Origin: Candidatus Dojkabacteria bacterium
Lineage (GTDB): Bacteria > Patescibacteriota > Dojkabacteria > SC72
Assembly: GCA_012511375.1 (NCBI GenBank)
Contig: JAAZGF010000102.1
Span: 1-6,949, forward strand
Direction of reading: 5' to 3'
Length of the DNA stretch: 6,949 bases
Part shown: in pieces, positions 5,638-6,949 of the stretch
Layout: every line of letters begins with the position of its first letter
Numbering within the stretch: the first letter of the stretch is position 1
Notes under the pieces: generated by a model
The model's database searches: none
The model's input: only the letters and a program-made list of their open reading frames with translations
Told to the model about the DNA's origin: nothing
Made by a program: the position numbers and the translations under genes

Positions 5638-6936
5638 ATGAAGAATGATAGTAGTGAAAGTATCCAGTTTAGAAACGAGTACTCAAGTGGGATTAGAACA
5701 TTTAAAGAGGTTAGTAAAGAGCAAGAATCTCTAAATGCCAAACTCTTAATACAGGCAGGTTTTGTCAATCCAGAACTAGCAGGAGTATATACATATACGA
5801 GGTTAGGGTATGAGGTTTTAAAGAACATAGAGAATTTAACAAGAGAACATATGAGTAAGTGGGCAGGAGAGATACTTATGCCATCACTACATCCAGTAGA
5901 GAATTGGATGGTAACAGATAGATTGGAAACCATGTCCTCTCTTTTTGAGGCTAGAGGAGCAAATGATATTTCTAGAAAGAATAACTCTTCAAGGTACGTA
6001 CTAGGTCCAACTCATGAGGAGATAGTTACACCTTTGGCAAAGAAGTATATTAAAAGTTACAGAGATCTTCCTTTAGCTTTGTTTCAAATTCAAACAAAGT
6101 TTAGGAATGAGGCTAGACCAAAATCAGGCCTGTTAAGAAGTCGGGAATTTAGGATGAAAGACCTTTACTCATTTCATCAAAGTGAAGAAGAGCTATTGGA
6201 ATTTTACGAGGTAATGAAAGAGGAGTATATGTCTCTGTTTGAAGATTTAGGTTTAGCAGATGATACATATATTACATTAGCAGAGGGTGGTGATTTTACT
6301 AAGGAGTTCTCTCATGAGTTTCAGACATTAATTCCACAGGGAGAGGATACTATATATTTAGATAGAAAGAACAAGATTGCATACAACAAGGAGATTGTTA
6401 ACAAGGAAAATGAGAAAAAATTAGGAGTAAAGTTTGATGACCTAGAGCAGGTACTAGCATCTGAGGTGGGGAATATATTTCCACTTAATTTAAAATTGTC
6501 TAAGCCCTTTGATTTAACATATATGGACAAGGATGGCTCAGAACAGCCTGTATATATGGGTTGTTACGGTCTTGGAACATCACGTTTAATGGGTGTTATA
6601 GCAGAAAAGTTTTCAGATGAGAAAGGTTTAGTTTGGCCTGAAAGGATAGCACCTGCTAAATATCATATAGTTACTCTGTTTGAAAAGGAATCAGACGAGC
6701 AGTATAAACTATCTAAGAAACTGTTTGATATCGTAGGAAAAGATTCTCTTTGGGACAAGAGGAGAAGGGTGAGTGTAGGGGAGAAATTAAATGATGCAGA
6801 TTTAATAGGATGTCCTTACAGAGTCGTTATTTCTTCTGATAGTATTAAGAAGGGAGGTATTGAAGTAAAGAGACGAACTGAGGAAAAAGGTGAAGTGATG
6901 TTAATAGAAGAGTTTCTAAAAAGATATGTAAAGTAG
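5638..6936 (+). CDS. proS: prolyl-tRNA synthetase, short form without INS editing domain
   Basis: This cytoplasmic class II enzyme charges tRNA-Pro with proline using ATP. All core elements are visible in 432 residues: the motif 1 region (about 56-86, with MPSLHP), the TXE loop in GPTHEE (123-128), motif 2 with KFRNEARP (Arg156) running into REFRMKDLYSFH (169-180), SHEF (225-228), motif 3 GLGTSRL (311-317, Arg316), and the C-terminal anticodon-binding domain from about 340. The common bacterial enzyme is about 570 residues, with a YbaK-like INS domain between motifs 2 and 3 that clears mischarged Ala-tRNA-Pro. Here that region is only a linker of about 40 residues (239-280), so cis editing is absent. 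The segment EFSHEFQTLIPQGEDTIY (223-240) resembles CPR-type enzymes as I recall them, but the cysteines often found just after it are missing (LDRKNKIAYNKE). An in-frame stop at 5623-5625 makes this ATG the only plausible start. No Shine-Dalgarno site precedes it. Confidence 0.96.
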   Translation: MKNDSSESIQFRNEYSSGIRTFKEVSKEQESLNAKLLIQAGFVNPELAGVYTYTRLGYEVLKNIENLTREHMSKWAGEILMPSLHPVENWMVTDRLETMSSLFEARGANDISRKNNSSRYVLGPTHEEIVTPLAKKYIKSYRDLPLALFQIQTKFRNEARPKSGLLRSREFRMKDLYSFHQSEEELLEFYEVMKEEYMSLFEDLGLADDTYITLAEGGDFTKEFSHEFQTLIPQGEDTIYLDRKNKIAYNKEIVNKENEKKLGVKFDDLEQVLASEVGNIFPLNLKLSKPFDLTYMDKDGSEQPVYMGCYGLGTSRLMGVIAEKFSDEKGLVWPERIAPAKYHIVTLFEKESDEQYKLSKKLFDIVGKDSLWDKRRRVSVGEKLNDADLIGCPYRVVISSDSIKKGGIEVKRRTEEKGEVMLIEEFLKRYVK

Positions 6937-6949
6937 GGATGTATTACAC

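Noticed and set aside
5598..5933. 111-residue open frame on the - strand over the 5' part of proS.
   Set aside because: It lies antisense to conserved prolyl-tRNA synthetase sequence and has no support of its own.
6939..6949. ATG two bases after the proS stop could begin another gene.
   Set aside because: Only three codons are visible and the upstream AGTAGGG is too close to act as a good Shine-Dalgarno site, so nothing can be supported.

Overview
The window is AT-rich (roughly one third G+C by eye) bacterial DNA. It holds six protein-coding genes packed tightly, with no RNA gene, CRISPR array, insertion sequence or other mobile element that I can see. The standard bacterial code fits: TAA, TAG and TGA all serve as stops, and no in-frame TGA interrupts any gene. 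The compactness, the short prolyl-tRNA synthetase without an editing domain, and the weak use of Shine-Dalgarno sites suggest a Patescibacteria/CPR-type organism. This is an inference. The ABC transporter pair alone would also fit a Bacillota-like source.

Positions 1-3261 (+): two overlapping genes encode the halves of a heterodimeric ABC exporter. The first is cut by the left edge of the window. Its ATP site is degenerate (Asp for the catalytic Glu, Gln for the switch His), while the second subunit has intact catalytic residues but an altered signature motif. This is the complementary arrangement known from TM287/288, LmrCD and BmrCD, so the two proteins should work only as a pair.

Positions 3262-4526 (+): a strong sigma70-type promoter precedes a gene for a 283-residue, Ala/Glu-rich, cysteine-free helical protein that I do not recognise. 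It is followed 38 bases later by a gene for a 76-residue, very acidic helical protein, also unrecognised. A near-perfect intrinsic terminator closes this unit.

Positions 4540-5496 (-): a convergent gene encodes an integral membrane protein with about eight transmembrane segments. Its best promoter places the transcription start on the A of the ATG, so the mRNA may be leaderless. Positions 5497-5637 are a divergent promoter region.

Positions 5638-6936 (+): a complete prolyl-tRNA synthetase gene of the short type has its own promoter. The window ends 13 bases after its stop.

The units look functionally independent (export, unknown cytoplasmic helical proteins, unknown membrane protein, translation). 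I found no convincing new multi-gene system. The least explained parts are the two unknown helical proteins and the membrane protein.
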